A stretch of DNA of 64,000 bases from Parelaphostrongylus tenuis (GCA_019055375.1 JAHQIW010000475.1:62001-126000), one strand, 5' to 3'; shown: positions 23,070 to 35,345, counted from the first letter of the stretch. Made by a program: numbers and translations. The notes: generated by a model from the letters alone, not told the origin.

Positions 23070-23770
23070 ATGGGTGAGGTGATGTGATCTGATATGATTT
23101 AGCAAAGTGTATCATTTCGTTGATCAGTAATGGAGTAACTCTGACTTTCTGGTAAGCAAACGCAAAAATGTCAATAGTGAATTATTCGATACAAAGTTTG
23201 CCGACTTTTCGGCGCTTTCGCTTTCTCCAAAGTTGGCATGTCAAACTGACAAACAATTAACCTAGCTAACATTTTCATATATTGACAGATACCTGATAAT
23301 TGTTTTTTGAACCATACATGTGTCTATAATGGGGAACTTTTAGAGGCCAGTACACGTGTTTTGGTCTGAGCAGCCTTGTCAGTTGGGCAGTACCCTTCGT
23401 CTTAGCCAATCCTCTTGGACGAACCTAACCCCTTACATAATAAAGGCGCAGACATACTATTTGCACGCGCCGTCAGGTGAAAAACACACGTGTATGACCC
23501 TGGCGTACCAACCTCGGGTAAAGCTTTAGACATTCTTGAAAATTCAATTAGTAGGTATATTTCAATATATGAGAATGTTGGCTTGTCAGTTGTTTGCCAG
23601 TTTGACATCCTAACCTCTGAAGAAAGCGAAAGCGCCGCATAGTCGGCAAATTTCCTAATGAATAATTTTCTATTGACATTTTTGTGTTTGCTTATCAGGA
23701 AATCAGAGTCACTCTATTACCAGTTGAGGAAATGATACTCCTTACTAAATCGTATCAGGTCACATCTTAT
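23070..23770. repeat. Long inverted-repeat element, PLE-terminus-like
   Basis: Arms at about 23,070-23,280 and 23,560-23,770 are reverse complements, with blocks 'CGCTTTCGCTTTC' against 'GAAAGCGAAAGCG' and 'AATGTCAATAG' against 'CTATTGACATTT'. The centre (23,340-23,410, minus strand) holds a decayed hammerhead-like string, CTGACAA...CAAAACACGTGTAC, with two core changes. Duplicate at 43,110-43,815; a diverged version is at 54,790-55,560. Confidence 0.65.
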
Positions 23771-24293
23771 CTTCTTTTGACTGGCTGACTGGACACACCT
23801 CTTTGAGGGGTCCTCTCCACAAATAAACTACGTCTCTGATATTGCTGAGATTTACACTATCGAATGGTTATTAATTGTATATGGAAAAAGCTTTATCCGG
23901 CGAGAAAGCCTCGAATATGAAACAAAATCTTACTTCGACCAATACAGCGCAGAAAGCAAGCCATTTGAGAAACAAAATACACTGTTCAAATTCTCGTGAT
24001 TCTAGCTATCGAATAAGTAGTAATAATCTATTGGAATAAGTCTTCATAGAAGAAACCAAAGGCTCACAAGCGCAATACTTGGAATACGATTGCAGCAATG
24101 GGAGATATTTCCAAGAAAAAAGGAGTTCCTAAGCAATTGAGCGTTGTCCTTCTTTATGAATATGCTTACAAAAGCTTCTTGATCGATGATTTGAATTATT
24201 TCTGGCATAAGAGTCTATAAGAATCGAAACGTAACTATGTAATCCCAAGTAGTCCGCTTTCAATTATTAGGTTACAATGGAATTGTCCATCGT

Positions 24294-24949
24294 TTGGATG
24301 GAAATGTCGTTTTCTCGCATGAATCGTGTGTGATTTTCATATCGTTTGAAAGTCTACTTCTCGCGCATCTATTGATATATAAGTTGTCTATATCTGCTGC
24401 AGACTGGAACGAAGAAACGTTGGACTCCGAAACGTCAAACGCCGCCATCCGTACCGCATCAAATCGATTTGGCCATGAGGTCATTATTTGCATTTGGTGG
24501 AATTTTGAAGGAATTTTGCTATTTGAACTTGTTCCGAATGTCAAATCCATCAGCACCTATCTTCATTGCGAGCAACTGGACCGAGTTTACGACAAGTTGG
24601 CCGAGAAGTACCCAGAATTTATTCGTCGAAAGCGAGCTTTGTTTCATCAAGACAACGCAAAACCACACACAGCCAAAAAGACTAAGGCAAAGTTTGAGGA
24701 ATTGAGTAGAGTTGAGATTCTACCGCATTCATCCTATAGTCCAGACGTTGCTCCATCTGACGACGGACTTTTTCTAATAATGCAACACTTTTTGAAAGAT
24801 CGCCGATTCAAATCTCTTGATGAAGTTGAAGAAGCATGTCAAGAGTTCTTTGATTCAAAGCCGAAGGAGTGGTATTCGATTAGATTCGAAACCTGTCGAA
24901 CCGATGGCAAAGAGTAGTGAATAATGATGGCCTGTATTTTGAAGAATAG
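24294..24949 (+). pseudogene. mariner transposase C-terminal half, unit 1
   Basis: From about 24,473 the frame matches mariner: IICIWWNFEG, EQLDRVYDKLAEKYP, FHQDNAKPHTAKKT (second catalytic Asp in HQDN), SPDVAPSDD (third Asp retained, the usual following Tyr replaced by Asp), QHFLKDRRFKSLDEVEEAC. A frameshift near 24,886 moves the last part (RWQRVVNNDGLYFEE, stop at 24,949) to another frame. Upstream of 24,470 the frame no longer looks like mariner, and no first catalytic Asp context (GDEKW) is visible. DD34D cut-and-paste transposases move mariner elements; this copy is dead. Closest in style to hookworm mariners. Confidence 0.85.
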
Positions 24950-25279
24950 TTGTTGTTGTTGTTTGCTGCCTAAACATATACATAGTTTTTGAATGTTTTA
25001 TCAGACGATGGAAACTTTCTTCCCAACCTGGTAAAAAAACTGGATTGCGATTGCAAAACGTCATCTTTTATTTTTCATAGAACCCATTGTGGGATTATTT
25101 ACAATTAACAAACTAAGTATTAGAATCAGAGCTTTACAAGTTATCGAGTGACTACAAAAGCATCAAGAACTTAAGAAAAAACGTTCAATAACTGATAAAA
25201 ATATACTTCTTCTTAGCAAGGATGTGGTTTTTCCCTTTGATAAGGCAAGTTTTGAAAAACACAGGAGTCAATCTTGCAA

Positions 25280-25860
25280 AAATCATTTCTACAGAATCCT
25301 TATCAGTGTCATTCTATCGTTTTTGATAACAATGTTCCTCTGAGAGTCGTATTACCCAAATTTCTATTGGAGCACGCACCACTCTTCGTTGCTCATCCAA
25401 ACGGCGCGCCCAGCTGAGGGTCATACTGACCCTCATCGTCGGCAAAAGGATATGCAGAGTCCCTTTAACAGCGTTTTATAAAGTCGTATTCATCCCTTAG
25501 GGAATGACCAGCCCAGAGGGCATAAAACTTCATCTTTCATCCTTCATATCGGCGTAAAGTTTCGGCCCACATAGAAAAGCGTGATATTCTGGTCAAATTT
25601 TTCGAAGTTAAGATCATCATATGTTAGAAAAGAAACTCCCACAACTCCAATTTTCAAATTGCATTTGTGGAATAGTGCTGCAAAACGACTCGAAACAATG
25701 ACATTGTAATGAACGAAGAAAATAGCATCGGTTGCACAGTAGAGCGCTGCTCCAGATTTCTTCGTCATGAAAAATCAGGCATGAAAATGACCTACACAAA
25801 GCAACAAGCCATACTTTTTATTCACAAACTTTGCAAGATTTCTCGACTTCTAAATCCTGT
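25280..25860. repeat. Unit 1-only segment with mariner N-terminal relic
   Basis: The matching stretch of unit 2 passes straight from about 45,305 to 45,335, so this segment was either lost there or gained here. On the plus strand about 25,640-25,800 gives SAAKRLE and IGCTVERCSRF, a decayed mariner helix-turn-helix like that at 8240-8450. Confidence 0.45.
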
Positions 25861-27510
25861 AACAATTACTTGGACGACAAAACAGATGTCTATCATTTGC
25901 TGGCAACCCACGATAGATGAGTGAAAATAATAGGATTATGGAACCATAACAATGAAGGTATGCTGCAAGACGGCAACCCTTAACATCTATAACGGGAAGT
26001 CTTCAATTGTTTCCTTTCTTTCGACAGCAAAATCCTCAACGGTAGTTTTTGATTCTTGAATTCAGTATACATATATATATGTCACTCTACAAAGAAAAGA
26101 TTCAGAAAGATGAACGTTTGTTTAAGAGAAACTGTAAATTGTTGAATCAACTGCTCTTTTCCCATCTGAGCTCCAAGGTTATCTGTTGTATCGTTTTTCA
26201 TGCGTGATCATTCGAATTTTGGATTGAAGAAAATTTCAGTACTATAAATCAGTGAAATTAGATCCACTTCGTTTTTTTTAGTTCCATACCCAGAATTTTC
26301 CTCCAGCTATGGCACAATGAGACAACAATTCAACGTCGTCTGGAGGAAAAAACTCAACAAAAACTTTAATCAAGCCAATAAATCATATTTATTTACCGTT
26401 TGGATTTAGTTATGGCTTAATAATCTAGCATGGAAAGTATGTAAATCATCGAAAACACGGTAAGTGTGTCGACTACTTTCTGCGCTGTTAAAATTAATCA
26501 TGTTGGCCGAGATATAATTTTTTAACTAGTTTATTACGTCATTCGACATTACATTCACTATAGACCGTAAATTCGCCAGTTACTGTATTCGATTGGCTTT
26601 CCCACCAACCAGGCAAGACTTCAAACTCGGATAATTTTTCCAAATTGTCACAAATTTTTCCAAGAACACTCCTTGAGTCAATTCATTGTGGAAAGCTGAG
26701 GCAGCAGTACTAAAGTGTTCCAAAGTGGCCAAGAATATATGAGCTCTTCCCAAATAAAGTGATTATGTCAAATGCACGCCATCGGTGGAATGATATGTTC
26801 GGTGGGGCTGAGTATGATTGAAGAATCACTTAGAGAACTAAAGATTAGATTAAGTGATCTCATTTTATAAACGAGTGTGATGCTGCAGACAAAATTTTCA
26901 TCCATACAACAAGGGTCTAAAGTTTCGGCGGTTTTAAACTTGGAACAGCCTGCAAGAGTCGTAATAGACGCTATTACTCAGGTGAACATTTTGATAACCT
27001 CACTGAAAATAACATAAGACATGAATATTCATGAATTCATAATTAATGGTTATTTATTAATCAATCTTTACTGAGAGGTTCTTTATTTTATCAAAGTACT
27101 GAGGGTCACGAAAATGCTTGACAGAATAGATTGCTTGTCAACTTCTGCAGGCTCCGAAGGAGGAGAAACCGCCATAACAATAATTACTATCATTATTACA
27201 TATTACATAGCCCTTGCTGTTAACAGCTTCCAGTTTATTCCTTAAAAAGCAACGAATAGGTCCCTCTATGCAGAAATTAATAGAAAGCTTATCTTGGAAA
27301 TTTGACTATAGTTAATTCGATTAAAGCTGGTCGTTCAACGCAGATAACACTTCAGTATAATCACTTCTTATCAAAAACATATTGTGCTGCAAATTTATGC
27401 TTGTTTGATTAAGATATTCGTTTCAATTGCTATCATTCCCAGTAAATTGTTGCTGGCGTTGACTGTCATCACCGCATTCCGCAATCCACCCATTCGTGAC
27501 AATTTTTATT
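25861..27510 (+). promoter_or_regulatory. Conserved upstream region of Srsx copy B
   Basis: Collinear with the upstream DNA of copies A, C and D. It ends in a pyrimidine-rich TTTTTATTCCAG at 27,503-27,514, the likely spliced-leader acceptor 8 nt before the ATG. A TATA microsatellite lies near 26,066. Confidence 0.5.
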
Positions 27511-27522
27511 CCAGTTGCCGCC

Positions 27523-29843
27523 ATGAACTATGATATTATTCCAGTCACATATCAAGCATTCTACATAGCAATTTTGGCGATTAGCATTCTAGGAAATGCA
27601 CTCATCGCCTATGTCACTATACGAGCAAAGTAAGTGCTTCAAAATCCGGAGATATAGTCTGATAGAATGTCCTAAGACTATTAAGAGGTGTGGTACGGAA
27701 TTTTGGTGATATACGTACGCTTCGGCTTTCTCGTATACCTCATCAACATCTCATGCCTTACGGCTCACCCCTGCTATTAACAACAGACGGCGCCGAAAAA
27801 AGCATCACTACACGTCAAGTGAAATGAGCACTCGAGTTGCGTTTGAGCACTCGATTTGTTTTTGAGCGAATGACTGTCGTATGTATGGCTCACGACTCTT
27901 ACGAAGCATATGCAACAATATCCTCCAATCGAATATTTTAAGAACTTGCTTAGAAATTCAACATATTCTATAGAAACCTTTGAGCCCTTCAAGATGTTTC
28001 GTACAGCACCTTCTAACTTACGGAGATGCCATACTAGACCTCTTCAAAAGCTTCAAACACTGCAATGAATTATACTGAAAATCTAAGTGAGCTCTCAAAA
28101 TGGTCGATTGGAAGGTACAAAAAGAATTCTCGAAACGGCTTCATTGAAATTTGCTTTGACGAAATCACTTTGATTTCTGCACCTTTCACATATTTAAGAT
28201 CTCTCCAAAGCAACTGTAACATATTCATTGCATTGAATTCGGCTGGTGACGTGTTCCACAGTTGTGCCCACTTCATCATGATCATTTCTTGCAAAATGTA
28301 AGTGGAAACCTTCCGTTAATAGATCAAAAATGCCTGAAACTATCGAAGTTGTAGTACCAACTACTCCATCTTTAAAATAATGTGAAAATAAGTTCAAGAG
28401 GTCAAGTCATAACATGAAGCAACATAGAACTTTCGCGATCTTGTCATCGAGTTTGGCCTGTACGCGCTTGAGTCTTCATTTGGCAACTGTTTTTTTCCTT
28501 GCCTGCGGCTTTATGGCATCGTTTCTTTTTGGTGGATGAACACCAGCTGACTTGGTGAATCAAGTGGACGCTACTTTTTTGAAGTCTGGAAAGCATCTAT
28601 GATTTTTGTAAACGTAGATATTGCGTTTCAATGGCAGGCTCCTTTAAGACGGTCGTGGAAGGGTTTAGCATATGAGTTTTATCATGCTCAACTCAAAAGT
28701 TGGGCTTTCTACTAAAACACATACAATTCCAAAGCAATCAGTGCTCTTTGTTACTAATATAACAAAATTTTCTTCGTAAATCAAATACCAAAACATCTAT
28801 ATACAAAACTATAAGTGGATTCTAAATTTGATTTTATCATGGAAGACCATAAAATATGTCATGACATTTGCGCTTACATGCAACTTCTGCCACTGTTCGC
28901 CACTTATTTTTCCCTCTCTAATGATTGCAAGCTGGCATTGGATCAAATACTCTCATTGCAAAATCTCTAGTATGTTTTCACTTGATTGTTCTGCTTGAAA
29001 AACTGAAAGACATGCTAAACCTCTGTCGATGTAAACTTAATTGAATGAAGTTACAGCTTTACCAAAGAAAAAAAGTACAAGAAGCTCTACGTGACAGCTC
29101 AGATTTTGCCAGCATTCCTGATCGCTGTGACTATGACCACGCGGATGTTTGCCAATCTATCATCGACACAGTGCGCTTTCTTTCCTCAAAGAAAAACGCT
29201 CTAGAAATTTTTCTTGCTACGTGTTCCAATAAAAAAGGCCACCTTTAAGTACACTCAGAAGATTTTCCACTGCACACTGACGCTTTCGGTCTACCTTTCT
29301 CTCAGCCGTATTTTGTCCTATCTCCACAAAAAGGGTATTCACGAATTGAATGATATTTTGGGTTCCAGGATTTTGCTCGTATCTCTTGGAATTCTTGTAT
29401 TTTATTGCAAGAATGCTTAGACAATAGATAAAAAGAATATTGAAAGGCAAAAGTTTTTTTTACATGAATATACGCTTGCTTCATTTGACTTGTTTCCTGA
29501 CATTTTTCATGTTGGCTATTCCGTATCACAGAAAGTTACTGGTTTCTGTACATTGGCAAAAGTTCTTTCCAGTCAAATGTGGCACCAATTTCATGGTCTC
29601 AGATAAATAAGGGGTTCGTTACTCGCCGAGGATTCGAACCGAGTGTAGTGCTTATCAACAATTCTCTTTGTATTTTCCGTTCACTGCGCTTTCATATTAC
29701 CTTAAATGGGAACAAGATCTGAGTTTCAGACTGTGATCTGTGCTCTTAGTGCACACTCACCTACTTAGTACTTGCTGTGTCTACAAAATTTGCGATACTC
29801 TGCACTGCGCATCATTGCTATTTTATTTTTAGTTCTAAGAAAA
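27523..29843 (+). pseudogene. Srsx-like GPCR copy B, truncated by the duplication junction
   Basis: Exons: 27,523-27,629 (ATG present; TM1 with LGNALIAYVTIRA), 28,199-28,297 (TM2, SLQSNCNIFIALNSAGDVFHSC), 28,838-28,969 (TM3; acceptor TTTTATC has lost its AG, two compensating indels, DR reads DQ) and 29,057-29,170 (TM4, open). The exon-5 equivalent from 29,730 has a one-base deletion. Homology to D then stops at about 29,843, where sequence equivalent to the upstream region of copy A begins. TM5-second-half to TM7 are missing. Confidence 0.85.
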
Positions 29844-30012
29844 GTTATGATACACCTTACGTTCTTCTAGACCCGGATTGTATGGCGAAGGAATGGAATG
29901 CACACACAACAACAAGCCAGACTTCTTAGTCACGAACTGGAAAAATGGAAGAGTTGCTGGTACCCGCTCGAGTCACTCGACGATCAACGGGAGGGCAGGT
30001 GATACAGGTGAT
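29830..30012. other. Duplication junction with RTE-tail fragment
   Basis: Up to about 29,843 the sequence follows Srsx exon 5. 29,848-29,935 follows 8675-8760. 29,937-30,012 matches the last 75 nt of the RTE ('CCGCTCGAGT.ACTCGACGATCA', then 'CAGGTGATACAGGTGATA'; compare 19,690-19,745). From 30,013 homology with the upstream block of copy A resumes. The RTE tail may mark the mechanism or be a later insertion. Confidence 0.7.
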
Positions 30013-31391
30013 ATACATATGTATGTATATATATATCACTGTGCTGAGAAAACCTTTATTAAGATGAGTGTTTGTCTGAACAACACTGCGAATTGCTAAG
30101 CCAATTGCTCTTTTCCAGAAGGAATTCCAAGATTGTCTCTTAAATCGTTTCTCAACCGTGACCATTAGTCGTTTTGAATAGAAGAAAACTTTGGTACTCT
30201 GCAAGTTCGTGGAACTAAGTTTGTTACCTTTTTGCGATTCCATACCCAGAAATTCTCCCTAGCTATAAAACAATAAGACAACTGTCCAACGTCGCCTGAA
30301 GCAAAAAAATTTAATAAGAATTCTAATCAAGTCCAAAATCTAATTTATTTCTCTTTTGAATTCTTATGGCTTAATAATCTAGCATGGAAGGTATGTAGAC
30401 TACCGAAAGCACGATAACTGTGTTGACTACTTTCTGCGTAGTGAAATCTATTCGTTCGATAGCCGAACTATAACGTTTCAATTAGTTTATTGCGTCATTC
30501 GACATTACATTTATCATAGAACGTAAATTCACTAGATACCGCATTCGACTGCTTTCCCATCATCCAGACAAGTCTCCAAACTTGAAGAATTTTTTGCAAT
30601 TGTCACAAGTATTTTCTCGATTACTGCTTGAGCTGACTCATCGTGGAAAGCTGCGATAGTAGTACTGAGGCGTTCCAACGTGGCTAAGAATATTTGAATT
30701 TTCCTGAACAAAACTGATGTCAAATGCCCGATATGACATGTTCGATGGGGTTGGGTGGGATCGTAGAATTAGTTGAAGGATTGGAGATTAGATTAAGTAG
30801 TCGAAGTTTTTGAGAATGGATGTGAGACTGCGAACAATTCGTAGGAGTCTGTAAGAGTCATAATGAGGCATTATAACATTAAACCCGGGTGAAAAATTTA
30901 AGACATGAATATCCATCAAATCATAACTAGTAGGTCTTTTTTATCAATCTTTATTGAAAGTTTTTTTTATTCTGTCAAGTGTGCTGAGGTTCACGAAAGA
31001 GTTTGACGAAGTAGAACGCGTGTTAACTCCTCTAGACTCTTAAGAAAAAGAAACGCTATAATATTGACCACTATCGCTATTCAAATATTACGTAACCAGT
31101 GCTATTAACAACTTCGTGTTTATGCAACGAATAAATTCTACAATGTAGAAATTAATAGAAAGCCGATCTTGGGAATTGACATGACTGTAGTTAATTCAAT
31201 TGATGCTAGCCGTCTGACGCAGGCAACATTTCGGTACAATTGCTTCTAGTCAAGAATATATTGTGCTACAAATTCATGTTTGTCCGCTCAAGACATTTGT
31301 TTCAGTTGCCAACAATTTCAGCAATTTGTTGCTGGTGTTGATTGTCATCAACGCATTTCTCAATCCGCCCATTCGTGACAATCATTTTTCC
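30013..31391 (+). promoter_or_regulatory. Conserved upstream region of Srsx copy C
   Basis: Aligns with the upstream regions of the other copies and, unlike copy A, is not interrupted by the hammerhead element. The block at 31,135-31,285 ('GAAATTAATAGAAAGCCGATC', 'GATGCTAGCCGT') is shared with B and D. It ends in TTTTTCCAG at 31,385-31,393, 8 nt before the start position. Confidence 0.55.
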
Positions 31392-31401
31392 AGTTGCCGC
31401 C

Positions 31402-34127
31402 ACGTATGATGGCATTATTCCAGTCACATATCAAGCATTCTACATAGCAATTCCGGCGATGAGTATCATTGGAAATGCACTCATCGTCTATGTCACTATA
31501 CGAGCAAAGTAAGTGCTTCGAAATAAAAAATATGAATGTCGTAAGACTATCAACAAGTCTGGTAAGGCTTTGCAATGGTATACGTACTTCTGGGCTTTCT
31601 CGCACCCCTCATAATTATAACATATCCTGCGGCTCACTTCTGCTGATTTTAGAAATCGACGCTGTAGAAGTATCACCTCATGTCGAGTGAATTGACCACT
31701 TGATGTTGCATTCTATAGTGGTTGATTGTCGTATGCATGGCTCACAACCCTTACGAAGCATATGCAGCACTGCCTTCCAATTGACTATTTCAAGAACTTG
31801 CTGGCATAGCACGTCCTAACTTACGGAGATGCCATACTAGGCCTCTTAAAGAGCTTAAAACATTGCATCGACCTATTTTGAAATTCTAATTGATCTCTCA
31901 AAATAGTCTACTGTAAGGTACAAAAAGATTTCCCAAAACGTCTCCATTCATATTTCTCTGAAGCAGTCACTGTGATTCTTGCACCTTCCACATATTTAAG
32001 ATCTCTACGAAGCAACTGCAACATATTCATTGCATTGAATTCGGCTGGTGACGTGTTCCACAGTTGTGCCCACTTCATCATGATCATTTCTTACAAAATG
32101 TAAGTGAAAACCTTCCGTTAATAGATCAAAAATGCTTGAAATTATCGAAGTTGTAGCACCAACTACTCCATCTTGTAAAATATTGTAAAGATAAATCTAT
32201 CAAGTCAAGTCATAATATGAAGTAACATGAAATTTTCGTGATCGTTACCAAATTTGGCCTTCACGCGATCAAGTCGTACTCTAGAAGTTCTCCTTTTCTT
32301 GCCTGCGACTTTTTGTCATCTTTTCTCTCTCTGAGCTGGACAACAAAATAACTGACTCAGAAAATTAAGTGACCGCCATCTTTCTTGGGTCCTACAGGAA
32401 ATATATGCTAATTTTGATGAACATATATGTTGAGCTCTAATGACCGGCTCCTTTGAGACTCAATGTAATATCAAGGTGTCTATAAACACTACATTAGTGG
32501 GTTAAAAATCTGATTTTAGCATGGAAGACCATCGAATACGGCATGATATTTGCGTTTACTTGCAACTTGCTCCACTGTTTGGCGTTTTTTTCGCCTCCTT
32601 AATGCTTGTCAACATGGCATTGGATCGAATTCTATCATTGCAAAAAATCTAGCAAGTTTTTATCCTACTGCTTTGCCTAAAAAATGGAAGAACGTGCTGG
32701 ACCTCTGTCGATTAAGCTTAATTGAATAAACTTACAGCATCGTCATAGAAAAAGAGTATAAGAAGCTCTACATGGCAGCTCAGATGTTGCCATCGTTCCT
32801 ATTCTCCCTATTCATGGTCATTTGGATTTTTGCCACTAGATCATCGACACAGTAGGTTTTTTTACGCAGCAAATACCCTCTACTTATCTTCATTAGCTGT
32901 ATGCCTCCAAAAAGAATTACCTCTGGTATACTCAGAAGATTTTTACTGTCCCGTTGATGTCCTCGGTCTACGTTTCTCTCATCTGTATTTGATCCTATTT
33001 TCCCAAAAAGGGTATTCGATGAATGAATACCATTTCGGGTTCTAAGATTTTGCTCGTGTCTCTCAGCACTCTCGTACAGTTTTGGTGGAATGCTTAGACA
33101 ATAAATGAAGAGAACAGTGGCATGCAAAAATATTTGCAAGAATACCACTTGCTTCATTTGAGTCGTTTTCTCACGTCTTTCATATTCATTTGTTCTTATT
33201 ACAAGGAGTTACCGGCTTCGTTTGTTCTTATTACAAGGAGTTACCGGCTTCTGTATATTGATAGGAGTTCTTTCCAGTCAAATGTGGCACTAATTTCATG
33301 AGCTCAATGAAATGCAAAGGTTCCTTGCTCGCGGATCAAGCCGTGTGTGATGTTTTTTTGCATTCTCCGTTCTCTTCATGTCCATAATGTCTTGACTGGA
33401 GATAATATTTGGGTTTTAGTATGGTCATCTGCGTCATTACTGCATCGATTACGGGCTTGGTATTTGCTGTGTCTATAAAATTTACGATACTCTGCAACAT
33501 AGCGATAATCGCGTGCTATATTATATTTATTTTTTTCCTGAAAAAAGCCGAGCTAAGTGGGCTTTCACTAAATGTTTTTAGACTTTTCAGCATCAATTAT
33601 ATAAGGTGAAAGAAATCACAAAGATCGCAAACACATGAAACAGCACAAATATGAGCCAGATTTATCGCTCGCTTATTGTTATCAGTTTAACAACGGTTTT
33701 TGGCTCCCTCAGTACGAATCTCATTGGATTCATTGCAAACCTTCTTGGTTATAAAACTGAGCAGGTGTACATGAATTTACTGGCTGGAGTTTTCGTGAAT
33801 TTCGCATCTGCGACCAATTTCTTTGTCTATTATGTCATAAGGTAAGTGTTATTGCTTCAGTAGTAAATTCTATGGAAACTTTTGGAAGGGCGAGTTGGCA
33901 TTCTATTATTAATGCTCAGCTTTATTGCCCAGGTGATTATATCACTACGAACACGAATATTACTGTTACAAATAATTATCGGAGGAGTTGTTGAGAAGGT
34001 TGGCGAAAATGTTGCTACGCTATCGCAAAATATTGCTTTCGATTGTGATTTTCTATTGGCTCATCGTGTTTTTGAGAATATATATTATAATTATATATAT
34101 ATATATCCAATCTTTGCTAAAAGTTAA
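31402..34127 (+). CDS. Srsx-like chemosensory GPCR, copy C (open through all exons, ACG start)
   Basis: Putative seven-transmembrane receptor. Exons: 31,402-31,508, 32,001-32,099, 32,520-32,651, 32,738-32,851, 33,420-33,605, 33,644-33,841 and 33,920-34,127; all join in phase 2. Features: TM1 AFYIAIPAMSIIGNALIVY; TM2 SLRSNCNIFIALNSAGDVFH; TM3 with PLFG...NMALDRILSL (DR of the DRY-like motif); TM4 LYMAAQMLPSFLFSLFMVI; TM5 VICVITASITGLVFAV; TM6 VISLTTVFGSLSTNLIGFI; TM7 NFASATNFFVYYV. These fit class Srsx. Oddities: ACG replaces the ATG seen in B and D (same GCCGCC context); the third exon has a GC donor (A|GCAAGT); intron 5 is only 38 nt; the last exon may instead begin at 33,932 and stop at once (279 residues instead of 347). 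The next in-frame ATG lies inside TM1. Could be a functional gene with a non-AUG start or a recently disabled one. Confidence 0.75.
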
Positions 34128-34199
34128 GTGAACAGCCGCTGCTGGATCACGAGATTTAGAGAGATTTGAAGATGGATTCGTTATTACAGCAAACTCCGG

Positions 34200-35345
34200 G
34201 ATGCGATTTTGCGAGAAAAGAATCAAGAGTTAATTGCTCTAGATAGCAAAGGACCTACCCACCTGGAGAACCCTTTGTCGGTTCTCATTAACGCACTTGA
34301 TTGGCTCTTCATAGCTTACCCGTCAGATCATGATACTCCAGTTAAAGTGTAAACCACGGAGACTGTGTCACAGTTTGAAAAAGAAGACCTTCACTACATC
34401 AGCAACTATCGCCCAATTTGCCTGCGGTCTGTCGTCTAGGAAAACTTCACTTTGATCGTCTTTTACATGACTGACAGTTCACTGGACAAAACACAGAGAT
34501 GTGAACAGGCAGAGTTATTAGAAAAATTCACTATAGATCGCATTAACACTATAAGAAGGCTCAGTGAAGTATCACGAAAGCATAAGAAGTTGCTCTATCC
34601 CATTTCATGGGCTTAAAGAAGGTCTTTGATTCATTTGAAACACAGACAATCATAGAGCTTTGCAGAGCTAAAGTGTGGGCATATATGCCACCAGCATAGT
34701 CGTAACGGAGACAAGATGAATGATGCTTACTTCCCTCTAACGAACGAGCAGTCCAAATGTTGATGTCAAAAGTTAACCATACTTCGCAAGTGATAAAAGG
34801 AGGAAAAGAATAAAATGACTTACATCAGCGATGAAAGCCAGAGACGTCGTTTTGTATGCCAAACTATATAAGATGAGGCTTGCAGCATGCTGATGCGTTT
34901 TTAGAAAAATTCAGAGGTAAAATGCGTTACTTCATGATCTCTCCACATGTTTAATGTACAGAAGCAATATCATCGCGCTGGTATCCAAAATGCTTCACGA
35001 GTGCCTTTGAAGAGGGATGGGGCGCTTTACGTCCATCCAGCGAGCACAATCCGAGACCATTGTTGTATATGACAAGGGATAACGGATGGCTTATTGGCAT
35101 TAGTTTTATTTAACTTAAATTCCACCCAAAGGCTCTTTCGCGAAATAAAGATTGCAGATGATGAAATAGAATATGTTATTGAACACTGCACTATAAACTG
35201 TCGCATTAATCGAGTTGCTGCTTTTCGTCGTGCGCTCAATGTGACGGTGTGCAGAAGAGAGCATGAGATTTGTGTGCACCTACTTATAAACGAACAATGC
35301 AACTTACCACCTATCATTTTTTCTTGGATAAAGGCATATAATTAA
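34200..35345 (+). pseudogene. Old RTE-type reverse transcriptase fossil, unit 2
   Basis: Matches 13,490-14,620. YISNYRPICLRSVV is readable near 34,393. A frame at 35,094-35,345 (EIEYVIEHC...RRALNVTVCRREHEIC) stays open here but is broken in the other two units; I do not recognise it. Confidence 0.55.

Larger units (their letters stand above)
8670..29843. repeat. Tandem segmental duplication, unit 1 (about 21 kb)
   Basis: Collinear with 29,844-49,800. Matching landmarks: upstream block 8.67/29.85 kb, Srsx A/C 10.6/31.4, RT fossil 13.5/34.2, fold-back plus RTE 14.8-19.9/35.5-39.6, spacer 20.03/39.72, fold-back 23.07/43.11, mariner 24.3/44.4, Srsx B/D 27.5/46.9. Differences are unit-specific insertions: the PLE fragment at 17.65-18.78, the hammerhead element at 10.1-10.5, and different fillers at 20.6-22.2 versus 40.3-42.2. 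Confidence 0.85.

Noticed and set aside
24294..24470. N-terminal 60 codons of the mariner frame as genuine transposase
   Set aside because: No mariner motifs before IICIWWNFEG; the expected first catalytic Asp context is absent, so the upstream part is a chance extension or unrelated DNA.
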